Source of the DNA: Sandaracinaceae bacterium
GTDB lineage: Bacteria > Myxococcota_A > Polyangia > Polyangiales > Sandaracinaceae
Length of the DNA: 47,331 nucleotides
Direction: 5' to 3'
Assembly: GCA_019637095.1 (NCBI GenBank)
Contig: JAHBWG010000075.1
Location: 1-47,331 of the forward strand
The notes under the pieces are model-generated. The model was not told where the DNA came from and searched no databases. It saw nothing but the letters and a program-made list of their open reading frames with translations. The stretch's first letter is position 1. Every line of letters starts with the position of its first letter. Made by a program: the position numbers and the translations under genes. Shown one piece after another: positions 1-8,014 of the stretch.

Positions 1-99
1 CGTGCTCGAGCTGGCCGCGTAGAAGGTGCGCGGCGAGGGTGAGCGGCGCAGACCTGCGGCGAACGAACGCCCGTGCAGCTCGATGCGAGGATCGTCCCC

Positions 100-3000
100 T
101 CACTCTCCCCAGCGGCGGCGCTCGAGCGCGGGGTCGGCGCCGAGGCGCGTGAACACCTCGTCGGCGCGCACGCGCTCTCTCTCGGCGTCTGCGCCGCGTC
201 CGAGGGCGTCGAGCGCCGCGGCGTGCGTGACGCGGCTCTGCGCGCGCTCGTACGGATCGAGCTCGGGGCCGGCGAGCACGGCGGCCATCCTCGCGCACGC
301 GCCGGCTGCGTCGCCGCGCGCGAGCTCGTAGAGCGCCCACGCGCGGTGCGCCGGCTCGAGGTCCGCCGCGTCGCCGGCCTCCGTCGCGCGCGCGAGCGCG
401 GCTTCGGCCGCTTCGAGCGCGCCGCGGCGGATCGCGAGCCGCGCCGAGGTGACGAGGGTCTCGGGGAGCACGCGCGAGAGGCCCGTGCGCGCGGCCAGCG
501 CGAGCACCCGCTCGACCTGCGCCGCCGCGTCGTCGTCGCGCCCGTCGTCGAGCGCGATCATCGCGAGGTTGTTGTGGGCGATCAGCGCGGCGCCGGTCAC
601 CCCGCAGCGCGCCGCGAGGTCCGCCGCCGCTTCGGTGTGGGCGCGCGCACGCGCGAGCGCGCCGCGGTTGTGGTGGCAGACGCCGAGGTTGATGTTCGCG
701 CGCACGATCCCGGCGACGTCGCGCGCGCGGGTCGAGAGCGCGAGATCGTCCTCGTTCGTCTGGAGCTGGCCGTCCCAGTCCCCGGCGCGCAGGTAGTTCG
801 CGCCGAGCCGCCCGCACAGCGACGCGCGGAACGCAGGCACGTCGAGCCGCGCCGCGAGCTCGAGCGCGCGGCGTCCGTGCGCGATGCCCTCGGTGTTGTC
901 GCCGAGCCGGTAGCCGAGCACCCAGCCCAACAGCGCGTGGCTGCGCGCGCGCTCCATCGGATCTCCGTCGGGCCCGAGCACGTCGAGCGCCGCGCGCAGG
1001 TGCGCGAGCGCGTCGTCGAGACGACCCTGCTGCACGGCGGCGTCGGCGCGCGTGTACGCGATGCGCGCGCGCAGGACCGGCCGCTCGGGCTCGACGCACG
1101 CCTCGGCGCGCTGCGCGTCCGCGTCGGCGTCCGCCGGTCGGCCCGCGTCGAGCGCCGCCTCCGCGATCGCCTGCCACAGCCGCGGCGGATCCACCGCCTC
1201 CGTCGCGTGCGCTGCCTCCACGCGGAGCGCCTCCGCGAGGTACGGCGCGGCGCCTGCGAGCCGCCCGGACTCGAGCTCGATCCGCGCCGCCTCGCTCCAC
1301 GCGTACGCCGCGCTCGCGGGCAGGCCCGCGGCCTCCGCGAGCCGCGCGATCCGCGCCTGCGTCGCGGCGGAGTCGTCCGAGGCGCTGCGCGCGAGCCACT
1401 GCGCCGCGAGCCCACACGCGAGCGCGTGCTTCGGCGGGCTCATCGCCTCGAGCAAGCACGCGCGCAGGCCCGGCGAGGGCAGGCGCATCCAGCGCTCGCG
1501 CCGCGCGGACGACCCCTCGACCCGCACGAGCAGCCGCTCTCGCTCGAGCGTCTCCACGACCTCCTCGCCGACCGCGTGCGGCGTCGCGAGCTGCATCGCG
1601 ACGCGCACGAGCCCGCGCGCCGGGATGTCCCCGCCGAACACGCTCGCCGCGTCGAGGAGCGCCCGTTCGCTCGGCGTGATCCGCGCGAGGTGCTCCTCGA
1701 ACGACGTCGCGCCGGTGCGCGCGCGCATCGCCGCGAGCGCGCGCAGATCCGCGGGCCGCTCCACGCCCGGAGGCCGCGGCGCGCTCGCGCCGCACCACGC
1801 GCGCCACGCCGCCTCGAGCGCGTCCTCGGGCGGTGGGCCGAGCTCGATCGTCGCGCCGTCGAGGACCCGCTCGCGCCCCGCGTAGAGCAGCCCGACGCCG
1901 CCGCCCGGTCGCGCCACGAGCGCCCGCGCGACCTCCCAGCTCTCCGGGTCGACGCCGTCGGCGTCGTCGAAGACGAGCACGACGGGCCGGTGCGACGGCG
2001 CGAGGACCGCCTCGCACACGCGGAACGCCTCCATCGTCGCCGCGCCGCGCGCGCCCGCCGGACCGACGCCGACGAGCCCTCCGATCAGGGCGTCACCGCC
2101 CCAGCCCGTCGGATCCTCGCCCACCTCGCGCACCCGCTCCATCAGCCGATCCGCGGCGAGCCGCAGCGGGCTCAGGCTCTGGGCGCCGACCGCGTCGAGC
2201 ATCGCCGTCGCGAGCGCTTCGAAGGGCGCACACGGCCCGCTCGCGCGGCCGCGCGCGAAGCACACGCGCACGCCCGCCTCGCGCAGCGCCGCCCGCGCGG
2301 CCTCGAGCACGTCCGACGCGCCCATCCCCTCGTCGGCGCGCACCCCCACGATCGCGCGCGGCTCCGGCAGCAGCGCGCCGAGGATCTGCGCGAGCACCTC
2401 CGGGCGCCGCAGCGGCGCGTCGTGGATCGCGCGCCGGATCGCGCCGCGATCGAGGCCCGCGCTCGGCGTCGCGCGCACCGTGGAGTGCATGACGAACCGC
2501 TCTCCGGGCGTGCTCGCGAGCGCCTCGACGTGGATCGTCTCCATCGACGAGAGGCCGGGCGTGCGCGCGATCGACGTGCGCAGCGTCCCGCTCGCGGGCG
2601 TGTGCGCGCGCGCCGCCTCGAGCCACGCGCGCCGCGCGCGGGCGGCGCTCGGGTAGCGGTGCTCGGGGTCGCGCGCGATCAGCCGCTCGACCACCTCGGC
2701 GAGCCGCGCCGGCGCGCGCAGTCCCTGGCGCGGCCGCAGCGGCAACGGCGCGGCCGTCAACGTGTGATGCACGATCTCCATCGCGTTCGCGCCGCCGTAG
2801 GGCGGGTAGCCGGTGAGCGCGCGGAAGAGCACCGCGCCACAGCCGAAGAGATCGCTCGCGGGTCCCGGGCTGCACGCGCCGCGCGCCTGCTCGGGCGAGA
2901 GGTAGCCGGGCGTGCCCGAGATCTGGACGCCCGCCGCGAGGCGCAGCGCGCTCGCCTCGTCCCGCGCCTTGGCGAGGCCGAAGTCGATCAGCTTCGCGGC

Positions 3001-3456
3001 ACCCCCCGCGCGCTCGTCGAGCAGCACGTTCGGCGGCGTCACGTCGCAGTGCACGAGCCCCGCGTCGTGCGCGTAGCCGAGCGCGTCGAGCAGCTCCGCG
3101 CCGATCCGCACGATCTCCCCGAGGTCGAGCCAGTCCACCGCGTCCTCGAGCGAGCGACCCTCGATGCGCTCGTAGACGAGGTACGGCTGGCCCTGCTCGC
3201 TCCAGCCGTGCTCGAGGAGCGCGACGACGTGCGGGTGCCGGAGGCGCGCGGCGAGCCGGGCCTCGCGCGCGAACCAGTGGCTCTCGAGCGCGCTGCCCTC
3301 CGCGCGCGCGAGCTTGAGCGCGCCGCCGAGCCCGGACTCCTCGTGCGTGGCCGCGTACACGACGCCGGCGCCGCCGCGTCCGAGCTGCTCTCCGAGACGC
3401 CACGGCCCGATGCGCCGCGCGGCGTGCTCCGGAGGCGGCTCGCTCGCGCCGCTCAT
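100..3456 (-). CDS. Ser/Thr protein kinase-like protein with ATPase and TPR regions
   Basis: 1118 aa. The start is the ATG at 3456, which overlaps the ridA stop as ATGA; the open frame runs further upstream but only over ridA. Residues about 15-290 form a kinase fold: glycine loop LGRGGAG (25-31), ALK lysine (48), catalytic loop HCDVTPPN (136-143) with Asp138, DFG (158-160) and GTPGYLSPE. The Arg before Asp is Cys and the catalytic-loop Lys is Thr, so it is a non-RD kinase with a changed loop. A middle AAA/STAND-like ATPase region has a Walker-B-like VLVFDDADG, but its Walker A reads DEGMGAS, with Ala where Lys is expected. The C-terminal third is TPR-like helical repeats. This order (kinase, ATPase, TPR) is common in myxobacterial signalling proteins. 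It is probably cytoplasmic; no membrane segment is seen. Kinase activity is uncertain. Confidence 0.9.
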   Translation of the reverse strand: MSGASEPPPEHAARRIGPWRLGEQLGRGGAGVVYAATHEESGLGGALKLARAEGSALESHWFAREARLAARLRHPHVVALLEHGWSEQGQPYLVYERIEGRSLEDAVDWLDLGEIVRIGAELLDALGYAHDAGLVHCDVTPPNVLLDERAGGAAKLIDFGLAKARDEASALRLAAGVQISGTPGYLSPEQARGACSPGPASDLFGCGAVLFRALTGYPPYGGANAMEIVHHTLTAAPLPLRPRQGLRAPARLAEVVERLIARDPEHRYPSAARARRAWLEAARAHTPASGTLRTSIARTPGLSSMETIHVEALASTPGERFVMHSTVRATPSAGLDRGAIRRAIHDAPLRRPEVLAQILGALLPEPRAIVGVRADEGMGASDVLEAARAALREAGVRVCFARGRASGPCAPFEALATAMLDAVGAQSLSPLRLAADRLMERVREVGEDPTGWGGDALIGGLVGVGPAGARGAATMEAFRVCEAVLAPSHRPVVLVFDDADGVDPESWEVARALVARPGGGVGLLYAGRERVLDGATIELGPPPEDALEAAWRAWCGASAPRPPGVERPADLRALAAMRARTGATSFEEHLARITPSERALLDAASVFGGDIPARGLVRVAMQLATPHAVGEEVVETLERERLLVRVEGSSARRERWMRLPSPGLRACLLEAMSPPKHALACGLAAQWLARSASDDSAATQARIARLAEAAGLPASAAYAWSEAARIELESGRLAGAAPYLAEALRVEAAHATEAVDPPRLWQAIAEAALDAGRPADADADAQRAEACVEPERPVLRARIAYTRADAAVQQGRLDDALAHLRAALDVLGPDGDPMERARSHALLGWVLGYRLGDNTEGIAHGRRALELAARLDVPAFRASLCGRLGANYLRAGDWDGQLQTNEDDLALSTRARDVAGIVRANINLGVCHHNRGALARARAHTEAAADLAARCGVTGAALIAHNNLAMIALDDGRDDDAAAQVERVLALAARTGLSRVLPETLVTSARLAIRRGALEAAEAALARATEAGDAADLEPAHRAWALYELARGDAAGACARMAAVLAGPELDPYERAQSRVTHAAALDALGRGADAERERVRADEVFTRLGADPALERRRWGE

Positions 3457-3839
3457 GCCTCGTCGCGGACCGCCGCGACCGCCTGGATCTCGACGAGGTA
3501 GCCGTGATGGAGCGTCGGCACCGGCACCACCGCGCGCGCCGGCCGGTGCGCCCCGAGCACCCTCGCGTACGCCGCGTTCACGCGAGGCCAGAGCGCGATG
3601 TCGGTGACGTACACGGTGACCGACAGGAGGCGGTCGAGATCGGAGCCCGCAGCCCGCAAGATCGCTTGCACGTTGCGGAGCGCGCGCTCGGTCTGCGCTT
3701 CGACGTCGCCGTGCGGCGCGCCAGGGTCGGCGGGGTCGATCGGCAGCTGCCCCGCGACGTACACCATCCCCCCGTGCGCGATCGCCTGCGCGTAGTGGCC
3801 GGCAGGCCTCGGGGCGTCGGGCGTCTCGACCGTCCGCAT
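3453..3839 (-). CDS. ridA: RidA family enamine/imine deaminase
   Basis: 128 aa, full length for the YjgF/YER057c/UK114 family. RidA proteins hydrolyse reactive 2-aminoacrylate and related enamines to ketoacids and ammonia, usually as trimers in the cytoplasm. Visible family marks are VYVAGQLPID near residue 27, the helix ERALRNVQAIL, and the C-terminal active-site strand RPARAVVPV with the conserved Arg, then VEIQAVAAV. ATG start at 3839. Its TGA overlaps the ATG of the downstream kinase gene, so the two are translationally coupled. Upstream lies the divergent region shared with the lipoprotein gene at 4034. The family assignment is firm; the physiological substrate is not shown by the sequence. 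Confidence 0.92.
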   Translation of the reverse strand: MRTVETPDAPRPAGHYAQAIAHGGMVYVAGQLPIDPADPGAPHGDVEAQTERALRNVQAILRAAGSDLDRLLSVTVYVTDIALWPRVNAAYARVLGAHRPARAVVPVPTLHHGYLVEIQAVAAVRDEA

Positions 3840-3890
3840 CCTCGTTCGATACCACGGGCCCGGCTCGGCAGGGGAGGCGTCGACTCACCG

Positions 3891-3950
3891 TGTCTCGAAA
3901 GAAGGCACAGTGTCTCGGTATGTCTCACCAATTTGGCCTGATACGAGACA
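3891..3950. promoter_or_regulatory. Array of four TGTCTC boxes (candidate operator)
   Basis: The hexamer TGTCTC occurs at 3891-3896, 3911-3916 and 3921-3926, and inverted (GAGACA) at 3945-3950. Three of the four extend to TGTCTCG. The direct copies start 20 and 10 bases apart, which places them on the same DNA face. The last two form an inverted repeat with an 18-base spacer. The array lies in the divergent region between ridA and the lipoprotein gene, in locally AT-richer sequence. A further palindrome, GTACC-GT-GGTAC, sits at 3987-3998. Binding by a regulator is inference. Confidence 0.5.
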
Positions 3951-4033
3951 CATGAGGTGCGTTTTCTCGCGCACTATCCCCCGGCTGTACCGTGGTACGG
4001 GAACTGAAGAAGGAATCGGTCGGGAGACGACCG

Positions 4034-5128
4034 ATGCGAACCACGACCCAGCTGACCGCGGCCTCGACGCTCTTGATCCTGGCCGGCTGTGCCGCCGACG
4101 TCTCCGAGCGTGGGTCGGGCACTTTGCGCGAGGGCCTCACCATCCTCGGCGCCGCGCCCGGTGCGCTCTCCGCGGCCTATCGGCGCGGGGACGTCGTCAT
4201 CTATCTCGAGGCGCTGCGCGGGCAGGCGACGCCGGAGATCTACCAGAACGATCCCGAGTCGCCGGCGTGGGAGATCGACGCGCGCTTCACCTCGGATCAG
4301 GGCCACGCGTTCTACGTCCGCCGCGGCGGCGACGCGTTCGTGGAGCCGCGCTGGGCGACGGAGCTCGAGCAGCAGGACGCGGACGCGCCGGCGGGGTCGA
4401 ACGCGCACCTGTTCGAGCTCGCGCTCGAGGCGGTGCGCGCGCTGCCGGGCGAGGTGGCCGCGCAGCTCGAGCCGGCGCTCGCCGCCGAGCTCGCCCCCGA
4501 GCTCGACGCGCTCACCGACTTCGGGCGGCAGGCGCCCGACCTCTACGCCGCGCAGGACGAGCGCGCGCGCGACGCGCTCCGCCGCGAGGGGCTGCTCGTC
4601 GAGCAGCCCGGCGGTGACGTGGCCTACGGGAGCCCGAGCGGCGCCGAGGGCAGCAACGTCTCGCAGAGCGGCGGCTACTACTACTACATCGAGCTGCGCG
4701 ACAAGCACATCTCCTACTCGCTCTTCCTCAACGGCCGTCACAGCGCGACGCGCGCGTTCCAGTGGCAGAACTCGTGGGTGCGGGTAGTCGACGCGTGCAA
4801 CCACGGGTCGTGCGCGAGCAACAGCAACATGGGGCAAGTCTGCTTGCTCCAGTACTACGACCGCGTCGTCGCGCTGACGCAGGCATGGACGCATCAGGCC
4901 TGTCGCACCGGCTACGATACGTGGTCGAACGGATCGGGCCACAACTGTCACGACGACAGCCGCGTGCAGCTCCGCAACTTCGTGTACGCCGATTGGAACA
5001 ACGGCTACCAGTACTGGTGCAACGACGGTGACAGCAGCGCGGACATCAGCGTCGGTCCTGGCGACCAGGGCGGCGCCCCGCGCTGCGACGCTGGCCGCAG
5101 CCGCGGCTACGTGCACCCCTGGCACTGA
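4034..5128 (+). CDS. Cys-rich lipoprotein of unknown function
   Basis: 364 aa from the ATG at 4034; a longer frame opens at 3992, but this start gives a clean lipoprotein signal (MRTTTQLTAASTLLILAGC, lipobox LAGC, Cys19) with GGGAGA upstream. Residues about 25-200 are charged and Ala/Glu-rich. The last ~150 residues are different: Tyr/Trp/Asn-rich, starting SQSGGYYYYIEL, with seven Cys and motifs such as WQNSWVRVVDAC and DWNNGYQYWC, suggesting a disulfide-stabilised exported domain. No family is recognised. It stands alone on the plus strand, preceded by the TGTCTC array and followed by the stem-loop cluster. It is probably anchored in the outer membrane or periplasm. Confidence 0.8.
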   Translation: MRTTTQLTAASTLLILAGCAADVSERGSGTLREGLTILGAAPGALSAAYRRGDVVIYLEALRGQATPEIYQNDPESPAWEIDARFTSDQGHAFYVRRGGDAFVEPRWATELEQQDADAPAGSNAHLFELALEAVRALPGEVAAQLEPALAAELAPELDALTDFGRQAPDLYAAQDERARDALRREGLLVEQPGGDVAYGSPSGAEGSNVSQSGGYYYYIELRDKHISYSLFLNGRHSATRAFQWQNSWVRVVDACNHGSCASNSNMGQVCLLQYYDRVVALTQAWTHQACRTGYDTWSNGSGHNCHDDSRVQLRNFVYADWNNGYQYWCNDGDSSADISVGPGDQGGAPRCDAGRSRGYVHPWH

Positions 5129-5135
5129 CTTGGCT

Positions 5136-5277
5136 GAGGGGTGCTTCGCACCTCTCCCCCGCTGCGGCAAAGCCGCAGCGGGGCCCCCTCCCCAGTGCGA
5201 ACGCGGCGGAGCCGCGTTCGACCCCATCGCGGGGCGACGGGGCCCCCTCGACCTACGCCCGTCGCTGCGCGACGGGC
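5136..5277. repeat. Cluster of four short stem-loops with shared architecture
   Basis: Four hairpins lie in 142 bases, each with a stem of 9 bp or more, a 3-base loop and GC/GC closing the stem: 5136-5156 (loop TTC, one G-T pair), 5157-5183 (12-bp perfect stem, loop AAA), 5198-5220 (10-bp stem, loop GGA) and 5257-5277 (9-bp stem, loop TGC). The stem sequences differ from one another, but the architecture is constant. An 11-base direct repeat, GGGGCCCCCTC, occurs at 5180-5190 and 5239-5249. The cluster lies in the 353-base gap (5129-5481) between convergent genes. No T-tracts follow the stems, so they are not classical intrinsic terminators. The rest of the gap to 5481 shows no gene. Confidence 0.6.
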
Positions 5278-5481
5278 TGGTCTCGATCGTGCCGTCGGCC
5301 GCGTCGTTCCAACGTTCCAACCTTCCTCGTCTCCTCCACTCTCTTCGTCTCCCGTGAGAAGCGGGAGGCGCGAGGAGCAGGTCTCGAGGGGCGCTCGACC
5401 GCGGGGGCGCTCGATGCTCGACTGCGGCTCGCCGTGCGAACGGACTCTCGAGCCCCGCGCGCGAGCCGAACGATGTCGTGC

Positions 5482-5724
5482 TCAGGGGTCGCGCTCGAGC
5501 CCGAGCGGGCCGGCGAGCTCGTCGAGCCAGGCGTCGAGCTCGGCGGCGCGGGCGCTCGCGGTGACGATCGCGACGACGACGCGGCCGTCCGCGCACGCGC
5601 CCTCGCCGTGGATGGAGGCGAGGTGGTCCTCGCCGGCGAGGATGCCGCCGAGCACGTAGACGTCCTCGCGCGCGAGCCGCACGCGGCGCAGGGCGAGCCC
5701 CTCGCCGATGGGGGCCGGCTTCAC
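5482..5724 (-). CDS. Small protein, DUF4911-like
   Basis: 80 aa. The GTG start at 5724 overlaps the trmO stop as GTGA, so it is the third gene of a coupled tetR-trmO operon. The sequence (ALRRVRLAREDVYVLGGILA then GEDHLASIHGEG, and a C-terminal helix with LDAWLDELAGPL) resembles the ~70-residue DUF4911 proteins of delta-proteobacterial lineages, which have no known function. This resemblance is from memory and only moderate. There is no signal peptide or membrane segment, so it is probably cytoplasmic. Codon use matches the neighbours. The link to tRNA modification rests only on the overlap with trmO. Confidence 0.7.
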   Translation of the reverse strand: MKPAPIGEGLALRRVRLAREDVYVLGGILAGEDHLASIHGEGACADGRVVVAIVTASARAAELDAWLDELAGPLGLERDP

Positions 5725-6512
5725 CTGGCGGCCTCGGCGAAGCGCAGCGCGAACGACGCGTGGAGCGGGTGCGCCGCGCGCTCGCGCGGGCGGTAGCCGG
5801 AGCGCACCTCCTGGACGAGCACGCGCGCTTCGTCCGAGACCACGAACGCGACGCGCCACTCCGAGAGCGCGAGCACGAAGCCGTCCCCTTCTCGTCTGAT
5901 GCGGCGGTAGGGGCGCGGGTGCGGGCTCGTCTCGAGCACCGTCCGGAGCGTGGGCTCGAGCGCGACGCCGTGGCCCTCGAGCCACGCGAGCTGCGCGGCG
6001 GCGCGCTGCGCGAGCTCGACTGCGTAGGCGCCGCGCGGATCGTCGGGCCTCGCCGCGTCCTCGAGCTCCGGCCCCTCGAGCCAGCCCACGCGCGAGCGCG
6101 GGATCGCGTCGGTCCAAGGGACGTACGGCTTGACGTCGAGCACCGGCGTTCCGTCGAGCAGGTCCACGCCGCGCACGTGGAGCGTCGTCCCCTCGATGCG
6201 CACGAGCGCCATCGCGGAGAGCGCGATCGGGTTGGGTCGATGCGGCGCGCGGGTCGCGAGCACGCCGCGCCGGCGCTCGCTCCGCGGCGGCTGCACCTTG
6301 GGCCGGAAGCCCTCCGCGCGGTCCATCCACGCGAGCACCCAGACGTGCTCGAACCCGTCGAGGTCCTCGACGGCGTGCGCGAGCGTGGGGTCGAGCTCGA
6401 TGCGCCCCTCGATCCCCTCGGCCGCGCGCGGCTGGCGCGGGGCCTCGACCTTGGTCACGAGCGGGCTGCGCACCACGCCGATCGGCCGGACCAGGTACTC
6501 GCGCTCGCTCAC
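5721..6512 (-). CDS. trmO: tRNA (N6-threonylcarbamoyladenosine(37)-N6)-methyltransferase TrmO
   Basis: 263 aa. GTG start at 6512, overlapping the tetR stop as GTGA. TrmO (YaeB/TsaA/VirR family) methylates N6 of t6A37 in threonine tRNAs using S-adenosylmethionine and is cytoplasmic. Diagnostic stretches are IGVVRSPL near residue 10, FEHVWVLAWMDRAEG, RRGVLATRAPHRPNPI, and DLLDGTPVLDVKPYVPWTDA. The last ~70 residues (RTVLETSPHP to HPLHASFALRF) are the C-terminal part found in full-length YaeB proteins. The assignment is strong. Being encoded directly behind a TetR regulator is unusual for a housekeeping tRNA enzyme. Confidence 0.93.
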   Translation of the reverse strand: MSEREYLVRPIGVVRSPLVTKVEAPRQPRAAEGIEGRIELDPTLAHAVEDLDGFEHVWVLAWMDRAEGFRPKVQPPRSERRRGVLATRAPHRPNPIALSAMALVRIEGTTLHVRGVDLLDGTPVLDVKPYVPWTDAIPRSRVGWLEGPELEDAARPDDPRGAYAVELAQRAAAQLAWLEGHGVALEPTLRTVLETSPHPRPYRRIRREGDGFVLALSEWRVAFVVSDEARVLVQEVRSGYRPRERAAHPLHASFALRFAEAAR

Positions 6513-7093
6513 GCGCGTGTTCTGCCACGCGCGAGCCCCTCGAGCAGGGCCCGCAGGACGGCGCGGCCGTCGGCGCGCGCGCGCGCGACGTCGCTCGCCT
6601 CGGCCATCGCGAGGGCGACCTCGTCGAGCGCGGCGCGCAGCACGCGCGCGAGCACGTCGAGCGGCAAGGGGCGCAAGACGTCGTGCGATGCGAGCTCTTC
6701 GAGCAGGTCGCGCACCAGGCGGTGTCCGACCGCGCGATCGATCGGGCTCGGCGCGGGCGCATGCGCCGCCTCGACGAGGACCACGCGCGCGTACGCCGGC
6801 TCGGCGCTCGCGTCGAGGTACGCGTCGAGCGCGGCCTCGACGCGAGGCCATCCCGGTGAGGCGGCCCGGAGCGCGGCCTCGACGCGGTGGAGCAGCGCGT
6901 GCTCGAGTGAGGCCCTGACGGCGCCGAACAGCTCCGCCTTGCTGCCGAAGTGGTGGTAGATGGCGCCCTTGGTCAGCCCCATCGCGGCGGCGACGTCCTC
7001 GAGGTGCGTCCCCGCGTAGCCGCGCTCCGCGAACGCGTCCCGCGCGACGCGGATCAGCGCCGCGCGGGTGTCGTCGGGAGCCGCCCCCGTCAC
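6509..7093 (-). CDS. TetR/AcrR family transcriptional regulator
   Basis: 194 aa from a GTG at 7093, five bases after the stop of the upstream lipoprotein gene. The N-terminal ~60 residues are a TetR helix-turn-helix: ARDAFAERGYAGTHLEDVAA followed by MGLTKGAIYHHFGSKAELF. The rest is the variable all-helical ligand and dimer domain. Its stop overlaps trmO, so it is likely co-transcribed with trmO and the small downstream gene, and perhaps with the upstream lipoprotein. No operator with clear TetR symmetry was found. The ligand and regulated genes are unknown. Confidence 0.93.
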   Translation of the reverse strand: MTGAAPDDTRAALIRVARDAFAERGYAGTHLEDVAAAMGLTKGAIYHHFGSKAELFGAVRASLEHALLHRVEAALRAASPGWPRVEAALDAYLDASAEPAYARVVLVEAAHAPAPSPIDRAVGHRLVRDLLEELASHDVLRPLPLDVLARVLRAALDEVALAMAEASDVARARADGRAVLRALLEGLARGRTRA

Positions 7094-7097
7094 CGGC

Positions 7098-7922
7098 TCA
7101 GCGCAGGGGGAGCGCCACGCAGGTGCCGGGGCCGGGCGTGTCCTCGCAGACGAGGAGCTGGCGCGGCACCGCCGGGCGCCCGGTGCGGCGGCCGATCGCC
7201 ACGATGGTGAGGTTGTGCGCGACGTTGATGTCGATGGGCGGCAGCGCCGCCGTCCCGACGATCGCGCCGCTGCACGCGTTCTCCGCGGCGACCCGCACCT
7301 GCACCGCGTCCACGCCCGCGAGCGTCATCGGCTGGTACCGGCTCGGGAACGACGGGATGCCGCCGAAGTCGCCGTACTCGACGCCAGCGATCAACGCGCG
7401 CCCCGGCGCCCGCCGGTTCGCGCCCGGGAAGCAGAGGTCCAGGGCCTCGCCGCTCCCGAGCATCGCGTTCACGAAGCGCCCGCGCGTCTGCCCCATCACC
7501 GGGCGCGCTTCGTCGGGCATCACGAGCACGGTCGGCGCGCCACCTTCGCCGCTGAACAGCAGCGCCGTGACCGGCACGCCGGGCGAGAGCTCGAGCGCCT
7601 GCTCCACCGTCGCGCCGCCGGCGTTGAGCGCCAACGTCGAGCCGACGTCGACCGGCACGTACGCGGACGCGGCCGCGAACGCGACCTCTTCGATCTGCGC
7701 GTCGCCGGCCATCCCCGAGACGGCGGCGCCGAAGCTCGCGGCCGCGGCGTGCAGCACGCGGAGCGGCGAGGGCGCGGGCGGAGGCGGCTCGGGCTCGGGC
7801 TCGGGCTCCGCCACCACCTCGTCGCCGGTCGAGGTCTCTTCGGGCGGCGGCTCGTCCGAGCCTCCGCAGGCCTGAACGATGGCCAACGTCATCGATGCGA
7901 GAATGCGTACGCGCAGGGTCAT
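7098..7922 (-). CDS. Lipoprotein with DUF4397-like domain
   Basis: 274 aa, ATG at 7922 with a weak purine stretch upstream. The N-terminus (MTLRVRILASMTLAIVQACG) is a lipoprotein-type signal with Cys at residue 19. An acidic linker with (EP)n and PPPP follows. From about residue 52, LRVLHAAAASFGAAV, a short Gly-Asp linker, AAASAYVPVDVGSTLALN, PVTALLFSGEG and TVLVMPDEARPV match the pattern of the DUF4397 beta-domain found in exported proteins. The second half has three more Cys and no known match. It diverges from the penicillin-acylase-like gene across 117 bases. The role is unknown; probably an envelope protein. Confidence 0.75.
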   Translation of the reverse strand: MTLRVRILASMTLAIVQACGGSDEPPPEETSTGDEVVAEPEPEPEPPPPAPSPLRVLHAAAASFGAAVSGMAGDAQIEEVAFAAASAYVPVDVGSTLALNAGGATVEQALELSPGVPVTALLFSGEGGAPTVLVMPDEARPVMGQTRGRFVNAMLGSGEALDLCFPGANRRAPGRALIAGVEYGDFGGIPSFPSRYQPMTLAGVDAVQVRVAAENACSGAIVGTAALPPIDINVAHNLTIVAIGRRTGRPAVPRQLLVCEDTPGPGTCVALPLR

Positions 7923-8014
7923 GGAGTCCCTCTGGGGTGAAGTTCGTCGCTCCGCTACCGCGTCCCGCGCGCACTGTAAACCGGACTCGCATATGGTCAC
8001 CTTGAATTCCACTA

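Noticed and set aside
2-22. Possible 3' end of a plus-strand gene reading VLELAA then TAG
   Set aside because: Only six codons are visible before the window edge. Codon use is compatible with coding, but this cannot be told from chance. Bases 23-99 show no other feature.
5119-5134. Sigma-54-like sequence TGGCACTGACTTGGCT on the plus strand
   Set aside because: It overlaps the last codons of the lipoprotein gene and there is no plus-strand gene downstream. The match is likely chance.
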